This document shows, one piece after another, positions 17,548 to 25,686 of a stretch of DNA of 64,000 nucleotides. The notes beneath the pieces were generated by a model, which saw nothing but the letters and a program-made list of their open reading frames with translations, had not been told where the DNA came from and made no database searches. Within the stretch, counting starts at the first letter, position 1. Every line of letters starts with the position of its first letter. Source of the stretch: CALJXB01 sp965225935 (GTDB taxonomy: Bacteria; Pseudomonadota; Alphaproteobacteria; Kiloniellales; JAKSDN01); assembly GCA_965225935.1 (NCBI GenBank), contig CBDDCC010000016.1, positions 1 through 64,000 of the forward strand, given 5' to 3'. Position numbers and translations under genes: made by a program.

Positions 17548-19119
17548 CTAATGGGACCTTTCGAATGCCGGGGCCATGACATCCGCCTCGTCGAACTCGC
17601 GGTCGGCGGGCAACTCGGCGACAAAGCGCCCCCCTGCCAGTACCAGGACCCTGTCGCATATCATCACCAGTTCCTCGATTTCCGAGGATACGACAATGAT
17701 TGCCATGCCATCTGCAGCGAGCGATCGGATCGTGCCTAGTATTTCTTCTTTTGCGCCGACATCGATTCCGCGCGTCGGCTCGTCGATCAGAAGTACACGC
17801 GGCACTTTGTACCCCCATCTCGCCAGCAGAACTTTCTGCTGGTTGCCTCCCGACAACGTCTTGACATGATCGTTCAATCGCGTGGCGTCGAATCCGAAGG
17901 CCCTCGCGACCGTAGTGGCGATCCCGATTCGCTCACGATCGCGGATGAACCCGAACCGCGAGGCCCGGCTGAGATAGGCCATCGATAAATTGTCGACCGC
18001 AGACAAAGAGCCGATCAGACCCTGGGTTTTACGGTCTTCGGGAACCAGGCCGATGCCGTATCCGATGGCAATGTGTGGCGATTTCGGCCAGCTGACGGCA
18101 AGGCCGTCCACGGTCATCTCTCCCGTAGCGGAGGATTCCAGGCCTGCCATTGCGCGCAAAATCGACGTTCGGCCCGATCCGACGAGCCCCCCGATCCCAA
18201 CGATTTCACCTTCTCGCACGTTCATTTCCGCGCCGGATACCGCGCCCGGCACAGATACGTTGCGAACTCCGAGCACCACGTCGTTTGTGTTCACCGGCCG
18301 TGCGCAATGCATCACCTCGCTCTCGGCGAGCGTCCGTCCGATCATGTCCGTGATGAGAGAACGCTTGGTCCATTCCGCCCGGGGCAAGGACGATACGCAA
18401 CGGCCGTCGCGGAACACGGTCACATGATCGCTCACGTCGAGAACCTCATCGAGATTATGGCTGACCAGTAGGATCGTGACGCCTTCATCTCTCAAACCGC
18501 GCATGACCTTGAACAGCGAATGCCGCTCGGAGGGCGCAAGCGCCGTCGTCGGTTCGTCGAACAGGAGAATTTGCGCGTGCGACTGGAGGCCACGCATGAT
18601 TTCAAGCGCTTGTTGATCCGCGATGGAGAGACGCCTTGCGGCGATGCCGGATGGAATTTTGACACCGAGACGGTCGGCAAGCGTGGCAAAGACGGCATCC
18701 ATCTCGTCTTCCTTGACGAAGCCGTATTCACTGATCTCCTGTCCGAGGAATACATTTGCTCTGGCGGACAGCGCCGGTACGATTGTCAATTCCTGATAGA
18801 TGCTGCAGATGCCTGCGGCGCGTGCATCTCGCGGTGTATCGAACCGGGCTGCATCACCGTTGATTTGGACACGGCCGGTGTCTGGACGCAGTCGCCCGGA
18901 CAGGATGCCGAGCATTGTCGATTTTCCAGCTCCATTGGCGCCGACGAGCGCGTGAACCGTTCCAGGAGCAACGTCGAACGAAACATCCTTTACCGCATGT
19001 ATGCGACCGAAGGATTTACTGATGGAACGGATCGACAGAGCCGGCACCGCTGGCGGATGAGTGTTGGACTTTTCGCGGAGCCCGGCGCTTGCTCTCGTGT
19101 TGAATGTCGGGCTCGGCAC
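17548..19119 (-). CDS. Ribose-type ABC transporter ATP-binding protein (two NBDs)
   Basis: This RbsA-like protein carries two fused nucleotide-binding domains. The first has Walker A GANGAGKS, signature LSIADQQALEI and Walker B ILLFDEPT. The second has the degenerate Walker A GLVGSGRTS usual for this family, then TLSGGNQQK and VLLIDEPTRGID. Start choice is uncertain: a GTG at 19119 follows the binding-protein stop by a few bases, whereas the first ATG at 19200 would overlap it by 77 bases. It energises uptake with the neighbouring permease. Confidence 0.88.
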   Translation of the reverse strand: MPSPTFNTRASAGLREKSNTHPPAVPALSIRSISKSFGRIHAVKDVSFDVAPGTVHALVGANGAGKSTMLGILSGRLRPDTGRVQINGDAARFDTPRDARAAGICSIYQELTIVPALSARANVFLGQEISEYGFVKEDEMDAVFATLADRLGVKIPSGIAARRLSIADQQALEIMRGLQSHAQILLFDEPTTALAPSERHSLFKVMRGLRDEGVTILLVSHNLDEVLDVSDHVTVFRDGRCVSSLPRAEWTKRSLITDMIGRTLAESEVMHCARPVNTNDVVLGVRNVSVPGAVSGAEMNVREGEIVGIGGLVGSGRTSILRAMAGLESSATGEMTVDGLAVSWPKSPHIAIGYGIGLVPEDRKTQGLIGSLSAVDNLSMAYLSRASRFGFIRDRERIGIATTVARAFGFDATRLNDHVKTLSGGNQQKVLLARWGYKVPRVLLIDEPTRGIDVGAKEEILGTIRSLAADGMAIIVVSSEIEELVMICDRVLVLAGGRFVAELPADREFDEADVMAPAFERSH

Positions 19120-19123
19120 GATC

Positions 19124-20176
19124 CTAGAACTCGGGTTGGTGCTGATCGATTGTTTCTGGTGTGACGACAACGGACTCAAGCGGCACGTGACGTGGCACAT
19201 CTTCGCCAGCCCAAGCGGCCGCCAACGTCTCGACCGCCTTCTTTCCTTCTGTATAGGGGGTCAATGTGCGAACGCTAGTGAGATCGCCGGCTTGCAAAGC
19301 ATTGAAGGCCCATTTGTTACCGCCGAGATCGTAGACTTTGATCTCGTCACTCAATCCGGCTTGCTTCACCGCTTGGACAACACCGCGTGTCACATCGGAA
19401 TAGTTGGCGATGATGATAGAAAGGTCGCGATTGGCCTGCAGCAGCGCGCGCGCTTTGTCATTGCCATCGGCAACGGTGTAGTCCGTGCGCACGTTCGCGA
19501 TCACGTCGAAGTCCGGATGCTCGCTAAGCACCATTTCGGACGCGGCGTTCATGTTGATCGTATTCGAGTTCAAGTCGGAACCGGTGAAGACCGCGACCTT
19601 CTGAGAGCCAGGGTTCTCGGCAATGATCTGCTCGAGCCATGCGGCTGATTCGGCGGTGCCCTGCGATCCGCCGACGAAGGCCAGCGTCCCCGGCTCCCAA
19701 TACTCGTTGCCTGATTTGGTTGCCCGGCCGCAGATCGGAGAATTTTTTGCCACGACGAGAATGTTTGCATTGAAGGCTTCGTCAGTGAACACCTTGCAAG
19801 CTTGGTTTCCATCGACCGACTCGGCGATGATTGCGTTGTATTTGCCGCTCGTGATCACGTTCTGTGCCTGATTGGCTTGGGTTGCCGGATCCCAGCCAGC
19901 GTCGAAAATCTCGACATCGGCACCCGCTGCGTCCGCAGCTTCCTGCACGCCGCGAATGGCGGCCTGCAGATATTCGTTGTTTGTACCGGGGCTCAAGAAA
20001 GCGATCGAGAGCGTCTCGCAGCCAACGTCCATGGTGTGGCCATCGCCTAGATCGAGAGTGGTCTTTTCGCATGCCTGCGCCATCGAGCCCAATGGCGATG
20101 CCGTAAGGACCGGCGGTGCCACCATGAGGGAAATCGCGATCAGGCGGGCGGTTCGCATAGCGCTCTGTCGGATCAT
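19124..20176 (-). CDS. Sugar-type ABC transporter periplasmic binding protein
   Basis: This RbsB-like binding protein of about 350 residues (Peripla_BP_4) is exported: MIRQSAMRTARLIAISL gives a basic and hydrophobic signal, with likely cleavage after SMAQA. The mature part shows SIAFLSPGTNNEYLQA, DAGWDPATQANQAQN and VFTGSDLNSNTINMN. It carries four cysteines that may form disulfides. AAGGG at suitable spacing supports the start at 20176 over the upstream ATG at 20281. As first gene of the six-gene operon it diverges from the IclR regulator at 20327, with a palindrome between them. Confidence 0.88.
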   Translation of the reverse strand: MIRQSAMRTARLIAISLMVAPPVLTASPLGSMAQACEKTTLDLGDGHTMDVGCETLSIAFLSPGTNNEYLQAAIRGVQEAADAAGADVEIFDAGWDPATQANQAQNVITSGKYNAIIAESVDGNQACKVFTDEAFNANILVVAKNSPICGRATKSGNEYWEPGTLAFVGGSQGTAESAAWLEQIIAENPGSQKVAVFTGSDLNSNTINMNAASEMVLSEHPDFDVIANVRTDYTVADGNDKARALLQANRDLSIIIANYSDVTRGVVQAVKQAGLSDEIKVYDLGGNKWAFNALQAGDLTSVRTLTPYTEGKKAVETLAAAWAGEDVPRHVPLESVVVTPETIDQHQPEF

Positions 20177-20269
20177 CTCGGAGAATCCCTTCTGCAGATT
20201 GTTATCTTTCGGGCGGCGGAAATGCTTGCCTCCGAGGTCATCTAAGACAGGAGCCGGCAAAAAATCCGC

Positions 20270-20296
20270 AAAGCGCATCACAATGTGATACGCTTT
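20270..20296. promoter_or_regulatory. 27-bp palindrome, probable IclR operator
   Basis: Two 13-base arms around a central A at 20283 read AAAGCGCATCACA and TGTGATACGCTTT. They match at 12 of 13 positions. The site lies in the intergenic region shared by the transporter operon (minus strand) and the IclR regulator (plus strand, start 20327). A regulator binding here could control both directions. Confidence 0.7.
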
Positions 20297-20326
20297 TTGA
20301 CCTAACAGGCTTAAGATCGGATCGAT

Positions 20327-21079
20327 ATGGCGCGGACGCTAAGCTCTTCCGAGAAAACACTCGCGGTCCTTGAGGCCTATTCACGGTCCGGCCAGTCGGC
20401 GAGCCTTGCCCAGATCGCGAAGACGACGGGGCTCGACAAGTCTACGGTCCAGCGCTGCGCCGCTACGCTAGCCGACCTTGGCTATCTGCAGTACGACGAG
20501 AATCGGCAACTCCGCCCGAGTTCGCGTTGCCTCGACCTGGCCCACAACTTTCTGCGAAGCCATCCTCTGCTGCCAATCGCCTATCCGATTCTTCTCAGGT
20601 TGCGTGAGGAATCGGGGGAACGGACCAATCTCAGCCTGTTCGAAGGCACCGAGTTGATCTATGCGGTCAGGCTGATCAACCGGAGGGCGTTTGACTTTCA
20701 GTCGGCGCTCGTCGGGCGGCGGATGCCCGCCTATTCCACGGCAGGCGGTCGGGCCATGCTCTCGAAACTGCCTCATGAGGAGGCGCGCCGACTAATAGAG
20801 GCGTCCAGCCTGAGGTACCGGACATCGAAGACTAAGACATCGCTGACGGAAATTGATAAGCAGATCAGAATAGCGCGGGGGTTGGGCTACTCTGTCGTAG
20901 TCGGAGAAGTGATCGAACAAGAGATCGCTCTGGCGGCGGCGGTTGTCGATATGCGCGGGCGTCCAATTGCCGCCATCCACATAGCAAGCTCGTCGTCGTT
21001 CTGGACGGTGGACAGCTACTGCAGTCGATACGCGCCGCTGTTGCTGCAGGCGGCAGCGGATATGTCCGCGCAGTGCTAG
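20327..21079 (+). CDS. IclR-family transcriptional regulator
   Basis: This 250-residue regulator has an N-terminal winged helix (LAVLEAYSRSGQSASLAQIA, TGLDKSTVQRCAATLADLGY) and a C-terminal IclR effector domain (ERTNLSLFEGTELIYAVRL, PAYSTAGGRAMLSKL, ARGLGYSVVVGEV, AAVVDMRGRPIAAIHIA). The effector is probably a small product of the pathway it controls. It is divergent from the ribose-type transporter and hydrolase operon and begins 31 bases after a 27-bp palindrome. This is the strongest local evidence for its target. Confidence 0.9.
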   Translation: MARTLSSSEKTLAVLEAYSRSGQSASLAQIAKTTGLDKSTVQRCAATLADLGYLQYDENRQLRPSSRCLDLAHNFLRSHPLLPIAYPILLRLREESGERTNLSLFEGTELIYAVRLINRRAFDFQSALVGRRMPAYSTAGGRAMLSKLPHEEARRLIEASSLRYRTSKTKTSLTEIDKQIRIARGLGYSVVVGEVIEQEIALAAAVVDMRGRPIAAIHIASSSSFWTVDSYCSRYAPLLLQAAADMSAQC

Positions 21080-21120
21080 ACGGCGGCAAACGGGCCGCGG
21101 AAACGCGGGCACCGATGGTG

Positions 21121-21263
21121 ATCGGTCCTTCTTCACGATAGTGGTTTAGCAGCTTGTAGCCGGTCTTGCGGGAAACACCGAAGTCTCGGTAGACCTCTGT
21201 CATCGGCTCGCCTTCGAGCGGCCGGTCGATAAATCGGAGACGCCTGTCGACGCACTTTACAGG
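21121..21263 (-). pseudogene. IS481-family transposase N-terminal remnant
   Basis: The minus strand encodes VKCVDRRLRFIDRPLEGEP, then MTEVYRDFGVSRKTGYKLL and NHYREEG. This is the helix-turn-helix N-terminus of IS481-type transposases; the catalytic DDE domain is absent. One end abuts the opened reading frame of an OppF fragment at 21264, which suggests that the insertion severed that gene. Confidence 0.65.
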
Positions 21264-21524
21264 CACCCGCTCCACCCGTACAGCGAGGCCCTGCTCTCAG
21301 CCGAACCGGTGCCGAACCCTGGCACCAAGAAGAGTCGGATCATTCTCGAGGGCGACGTGCCGTCGCCCGTCAAGCCCCCGTCGGGCTGCCGGTTTCATCC
21401 GCGCTGCCGCTACACGCGCAAGATCTGCGCCGAGCAGGAGCCGGCGGTCCGGGAGCTAGGGCCCGGTTGTTTCGCGGCGTGTCATTTCCCACTGGGCATG
21501 GCGGAGAAATGGGAGAGCGCCTAG
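21264..21524 (+). pseudogene. C-terminal fragment of Opp/DppF ATPase
   Basis: The frame reads HPLHPYSEALLSAEP, then VPSPVKPPSGCRFHPRCRYT and CAEQEPAV, the oligopeptide/dipeptide-transporter-specific C-terminal domain with its cysteine cluster. Walker A, signature and Walker B are all missing. The break coincides with the IS481 remnant to its left. It is the tail of a lost transporter operon and is not related by position to the intact operon that begins at 22083. Confidence 0.75.
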
Positions 21525-21689
21525 TTCTTGCGCACACGAAGAGTAAGAGGGTGCATCCGTCTCCATTGTCGTTGCGGATACACCTGGTTGCCTCACCAAG
21601 TGTGCGCCGGTTGCACGGCGCGTCTCCAGGACTATCGTGGCTTCCACTATTGGTGTGGAACCGGCGCCCGGCAACGACAACTGTGGGGG

Positions 21690-21880
21690 TGCGACCGCCG
21701 CATCGCGCCATTTTAGCCAACCTGCCAGCCTCGTCGATGAAGACCAGCTTTTCCAGTTCGAGATCCGGCTGGGTGTCGAACCAGGCCCGCCGACGCCGCA
21801 GCGCGTCAGGGCGTTGTTGTTCGCTGGCGTGAGCGGTTTTCGAGCGCGATGCCCCGCCGGTCGAGTCGTGCCAGACTTGG
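21690..21880 (-). pseudogene. IS630-family transposase remnant
   Basis: The minus strand encodes KTAHASEQQRPDALRRRRAW, then FDTQPDLELEKLVFIDEAG and MARCGGR, the central catalytic part of IS630 transposases (the D of FIDE is a DDE residue). A frameshifted RLDRRGIALEN lies just upstream. Both ends are missing and no intact inverted repeats were seen. A closely similar broken copy lies at 39680-40340. Confidence 0.7.
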
Positions 21881-21999
21881 CGGAGGAATGGGATTGCCAT
21901 AACGAGGCGTGACCGGCATTTGCTCTGCCGATAGGGAATGGGCCGGTGGCGTGCCTGACTCCTGCCCGTCCGTTGCCGCGTTGTTCGGGCGGGTGGCGC

Positions 22000-22034
22000 T
22001 TGACAGTCGGCTTGACGGTATTGTAACGTTAAAA
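22000..22034 (+). promoter_or_regulatory. Promoter with possible LacI-type operator
   Basis: TTGACA at 22000-22005 is a consensus -35. At 22021-22034 lies TTGTAACGTTAAAA, whose halves TTGTAAC and GTTAAAA match at 6 of 7 positions around a central CG. This is the typical layout of LacI-family operators. The palindrome overlaps the expected -10 position, so binding would block transcription of the 15-gene run that encodes its own LacI regulator at 36080. Confidence 0.45.
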
Positions 22035-22050
22035 TCCCGCACTCCAACAG

Positions 22051-22086
22051 GGGGACGTGTCTATGAACGGGAGGACGTGTCTATGA
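22051..22086 (+). promoter_or_regulatory. Tandemly duplicated translation-initiation region
   Basis: A 20-base unit is repeated: GGGGACGTGTCTATGAA (22051-22067) and GAGGACGTGTCTATGAA (22071-22087). The first ATG (22063) opens a seven-codon leader, MNGRTCL, whose TGA stop overlaps the ATG of the binding-protein gene (22083). The leader may couple translation to the main gene, or it may be a neutral duplication. Confidence 0.6.
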
Positions 22087-23672
22087 AGAGCCGTTACTGG
22101 AAGTGTGGGGTCCACTCCTTCGCCGGGGCGGCGATGTGCCTCGCCGTTCTCTTAGCCATGCCAGGTGTCGCCCTGGCTAAGGATACGCTGGTCATCGGTA
22201 TCCCAGCAGATGTCGAAAGCATGGATCCGCACTTGTCTGGCGGACTGTCGATGCGCGTGTGGGCCAACATCTATGAAACTTTACTGTCACGCGAGCCGGA
22301 TGGGTCGCTGAAGCCGCGCCTGGCGGAAAGCTGGTCGCAGATAGGCGACACCACCTACGAGTTCAAAATCCGCGAGGGCGTCAAGTTCACCACCGGCCGA
22401 CCGCTCGATGCGGAAGCCATCGCCAAATGCTTCCGGGTGAAGAATGACGATAGCTCCCCGCACGCCCACATCTCCTTCAGCCGCTGGATCAAGGACGCGC
22501 GAGCCACTGATCCACGGACGCTGGTTATAGAGACCGACGGCCCCTTTCCGCCGGCCATTCTTTATCTCGCCGGCGTCATGCCGGCCGAAGTCTACGATGT
22601 CGAGGAGCGCGAGAAACTGGGCGACCTGAAGACCCGGTCCGCCGGCAGCGGACCGTTCCTCCTCGACGAGGTCCGGCCCGGTGAGTACGTTCAGCTCAAG
22701 CGCAATATGGACTACTGGGGCGGCGCTCCTGCGATCGAGACCCTCCGCTTCAAGGTCATTCCAGAAGAAACGACCCGACTGCTGGCACTGGAGCGTGGGG
22801 AGATCGACATGACGCTCGATCTCGGTCCCGCATCATTCGAGAAGCTGCAGAGTTCCGGGAACGTCGACGTTTCCAAGTATCGCGCCTGGCGATTGAATAC
22901 ACTGGAGTTCAATTTCCTGCAGCCGATCATCAAGGAGAACCCCGAGGTTCGCCGGGCGATCATGCTGGCGATTGACACCAAGGCGATTACTGAGAACATC
23001 ATCGGGCCAATGGGAGATCCAGCCGACAGCGTGGTGCTGGACGTTACCCCGGCGCACGTGTCGGTGCCGGGCTTTCTCCGGTATGACCCGGGGGCGGCCA
23101 CGCAGTTGCTCGAAGAGGCCGGCTGGAAGCTCGAAGACGACGGAACGCGTGCCAAGGACGGCCAACGGCTGGACCTTGTCCTGATCACAGATTTCACGCG
23201 CGACTATCGGAATCGGGAAGTGGCGCAGGCGATCCAGGCTTATCTCAAGGACGTTGGCATCAATCTGGACTTGAAGCTGGTGGAGCGAGGGCCCTTCATT
23301 GACGCCGTTGTCCAGAAGGGTGAGGGCTTCGATCTCGCTATTCAGGGCTGGGGTTCGCCCACCAACGAGCCGAGCTGGTGGATCTATACCCGCTTGCATA
23401 GCGAGAATCAGGCCTTGGGGGCATGGGGAACGTCGCGCACGCGTCTGGACTGGCTCGACAAGGAGATCGACGATGCACGCTTCGATGTCAACCCGGAGAG
23501 CGCGGCGAAGAAATGGAAGTCGCTTCAGCACGAGATTTATGATGAAGCGCTCATGCAGCCGCTTTATTTCTCCAACAAGATCCAGGCGCTCCGTAAAGAG
23601 GTGAGCAACTTCGTCACGCACAGCGACGAGTGGTATGGTTACCGCTATGAGGAGACAGCCGTGGGTGACTAG
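22083..23672 (+). CDS. Opp/Dpp-type ABC transporter substrate-binding protein
   Basis: This SBP_bac_5 protein of about 529 residues has a clear signal peptide (MKSRYWKCGVHSFAGAAMCL, cleavage near VALAKD). The mature part has DTLVIGIPADVESMDPHLSG, YEFKIREGVKFTTGRPLDAE, GSGPFLLDEVRPGEYVQLKR and NPEVRRAIMLAID. It captures peptides, glycosides or other mid-sized ligands in the periplasm. The start at 22083 has GGGAGG 9-14 bases upstream. It is the first gene of the 15-gene run, and the only clear promoter is at 22000. Confidence 0.92.
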   Translation: MKSRYWKCGVHSFAGAAMCLAVLLAMPGVALAKDTLVIGIPADVESMDPHLSGGLSMRVWANIYETLLSREPDGSLKPRLAESWSQIGDTTYEFKIREGVKFTTGRPLDAEAIAKCFRVKNDDSSPHAHISFSRWIKDARATDPRTLVIETDGPFPPAILYLAGVMPAEVYDVEEREKLGDLKTRSAGSGPFLLDEVRPGEYVQLKRNMDYWGGAPAIETLRFKVIPEETTRLLALERGEIDMTLDLGPASFEKLQSSGNVDVSKYRAWRLNTLEFNFLQPIIKENPEVRRAIMLAIDTKAITENIIGPMGDPADSVVLDVTPAHVSVPGFLRYDPGAATQLLEEAGWKLEDDGTRAKDGQRLDLVLITDFTRDYRNREVAQAIQAYLKDVGINLDLKLVERGPFIDAVVQKGEGFDLAIQGWGSPTNEPSWWIYTRLHSENQALGAWGTSRTRLDWLDKEIDDARFDVNPESAAKKWKSLQHEIYDEALMQPLYFSNKIQALRKEVSNFVTHSDEWYGYRYEETAVGD

Positions 23673-23683
23673 CGCAGCCTAAT

Positions 23684-23732
23684 ATGCCGCGGTTCGGGCA
23701 TTCGTCCGACCTGACGCCCGGAACCGCGGCAT
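23684..23732 (+). promoter_or_regulatory. Intercistronic hairpin between binding protein and permease
   Basis: Arms ATGCCGCGGTTCGGGC (23684-23699) and GCCCGGAACCGCGGCAT (23716-23732) pair almost perfectly with a single bulged base around a 16-base loop. It begins 12 bases after the binding-protein stop and has no T-run. It probably stabilises the upstream transcript or limits readthrough. Confidence 0.7.
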
Positions 23733-23817
23733 CCTCGGTCGCGAAACTATCTCGGACAGTTGGCTGTCGGTGATGGTGCTGGCGCCTCGTCCATTCCCGA
23801 ACAAAGAAAACCCTTCA

Positions 23818-24768
23818 ATGGCTTTTCGGACGTGGAACGCATATACACACATGGTCGCTCTTCGCACACTGCGGATGATCGGCACATTGTGGCTTCTTGT
23901 CACGTTGGTCTTCTTCGCGCTTCACCTGACGCCGGGAAGTCCGACGGATACCATGATCAACGCCGGGGCCGACCGGAGCGTCGTTGAAGCCTTGCGGCGT
24001 GATCTGGGCCTGGATCAGCCACTCATCATTCAGTATGGACGCTACCTCGGGGACTTGTTGCGCAGTGATTTCGGAGTGTCGTGGCGCAGCGGTACGAGTG
24101 TATCGGACCAGCTCCTCTCAGCGTTTAGGCATACACTTGTCCTGGCTTTGAGCGCCTTGGCCGTTGCTACGGTCTTTGGCGTCGGCGGCGGCGTCGTGGC
24201 CGCCATCAAGTCGGACAGCCTGTTTGACGTATCCGCCCGCATCCTGGCGCTGGTCGGCATTTCGACCCCGATCTTTCTGATCAACATACTCGGCATCTAC
24301 TACTTTGCCTATGTTTACCCGATATTCCCGACCTCGGGCAGCGACGGGTGGCAAAGCCTGGTTTTGCCGGCGGTCACTCTGGGGCTTTTCGTCGCCGCCA
24401 TGATGCTGCGGCTGGTCCGCTCGGCCACGCTGGAGATTCTGGAGCAGGATTTTGTCCGGGCCGCGCGGTCGCGCGGGATACCTGGGCGCTGGGTCGTGTG
24501 GCGCTATGTCATCCCGAACACCCTGGTCGTCGTCGTCACCATGTTGGGCGCACAGTTCGGCCTGCTGCTGGGCGGGTCGGTCATAACCGAGAGTGTTTTC
24601 TCTTGGCCCGGCTTGGGTCAGATGACGGTTCACGCGATCAAGATTCAGGATATCCCGATCGTGCGCGGCGCGGTGGTTGTTTTTGCTGCAAGCTTCATGC
24701 TGGTCAATTTCACGGTCGACATTCTTTATCCCGTTCTCGATCCGCGCATCCGCATGATCCGAAGGTGA
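23818..24768 (+). CDS. Opp/Dpp-type ABC transporter permease (B subunit)
   Basis: This 316-residue inner-membrane protein of the DppB/OppB family has a first membrane helix at about 18-40 (GTLWLLVTLVFFALHL), the family loop DLGLDQPLIIQYGRYLGDLL, and the EAA motif for ATPase contact (FVRAARSRGIPGRWVVWRYV). About six transmembrane segments are predictable by eye. MAFRTWNAY is preceded by AAGAAA; in-frame ATGs upstream at 23770 and 23773 exist but lie close to the hairpin. Confidence 0.9.
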   Translation: MAFRTWNAYTHMVALRTLRMIGTLWLLVTLVFFALHLTPGSPTDTMINAGADRSVVEALRRDLGLDQPLIIQYGRYLGDLLRSDFGVSWRSGTSVSDQLLSAFRHTLVLALSALAVATVFGVGGGVVAAIKSDSLFDVSARILALVGISTPIFLINILGIYYFAYVYPIFPTSGSDGWQSLVLPAVTLGLFVAAMMLRLVRSATLEILEQDFVRAARSRGIPGRWVVWRYVIPNTLVVVVTMLGAQFGLLLGGSVITESVFSWPGLGQMTVHAIKIQDIPIVRGAVVVFAASFMLVNFTVDILYPVLDPRIRMIRR

Positions 24769-24778
24769 GGATCCGCGC

Positions 24779-25684
24779 ATGACGCAGGCGGTTGAGGAGC
24801 GCACACTGTCGGAGCCGCAGCTCGAGCCGGAAAGGCCGGTCGGTGCCACCCGCGGGAAGGTGGTTCTTCGTGTTCTGACGCGCCCGACAAGTATCTTCGG
24901 CCTGCTGATCATCTCGATCGTCGTCTCTATGGCGATTTTCGCACCCTTGCTCGCTCCCTTCGACCCATACAAGACCAATATCGTTTTTCTTCTTCGGCCT
25001 CCTTCCGCGGAGTTCTGGCTGGGTACTGACGAACTTGGCCGTGATCTGCTCAGCCGCATCATCTACGGCGCGCGCTACACGCTGTATGCGGGTCTTGCCG
25101 CGGTGTTGATCGGCTGTTCTTTCGGAACGACACTTGGCTTGATCGCGGCGTACTTCTCGAACTGGCTGGACAATGTCGTCATGACCCTGTCCGACGTGCT
25201 GCTGTCGTTCCCTTACTTCCTGCTCGTCATCGTCCTGGTAGCCGTTCTCGGGACATCGTTGACGACGGCGATGTTCGCTATCGGTGTCTGGACGGCGCCG
25301 TACTATACGCGGGTGGTACGCGCGAACGTTATGGAGCTTCGCGAACGCCCCTTCGTGGAGGCAGCAATCGTCAGCGGCGAGGGTCGCTGGAACGTCGTGC
25401 TCCGCCATATCCTTCCCAACTGCCTGCCTTCGATCCTGGTTCTCTCGACGACCTATCTTAGCCAGGCGATCCTCATGGCGGCAGCCTTGAGCTTTCTTGG
25501 CCTCGGAGCGCAGCCGCCAGTACCCGAGTGGGGTGCGATGACCTCCGTGGGCCGCGAGTACCTCTTTCAGGCGCCACACATGATCCTGATTCCATCCGCC
25601 TTCATTTTTGTCACGGCCATAGCTGTGAACTTCATCGGCGACAACATTCGCGATTCCGTCGACCCCAGGTTGATGAGGCGTTGA
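24779..25684 (+). CDS. Opp/Dpp-type ABC transporter permease (C subunit)
   Basis: This 301-residue DppC/OppC-type permease has a cytoplasmic N-terminus of about 35 residues, then a membrane helix (FGLLIISIVVSMAIFAPLLA). The C-family motif LGTDELGRDLLSRIIYGARY follows, then the EAA loop (FVEAAIVSGEGRWNVVLRHILPN) and the terminal VNFIGDNIRDSVDPR. It pairs with the B subunit 10 bases upstream to form the translocation pore. Confidence 0.92.
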   Translation: MTQAVEERTLSEPQLEPERPVGATRGKVVLRVLTRPTSIFGLLIISIVVSMAIFAPLLAPFDPYKTNIVFLLRPPSAEFWLGTDELGRDLLSRIIYGARYTLYAGLAAVLIGCSFGTTLGLIAAYFSNWLDNVVMTLSDVLLSFPYFLLVIVLVAVLGTSLTTAMFAIGVWTAPYYTRVVRANVMELRERPFVEAAIVSGEGRWNVVLRHILPNCLPSILVLSTTYLSQAILMAAALSFLGLGAQPPVPEWGAMTSVGREYLFQAPHMILIPSAFIFVTAIAVNFIGDNIRDSVDPRLMRR

Positions 25685-25686
25685 CG

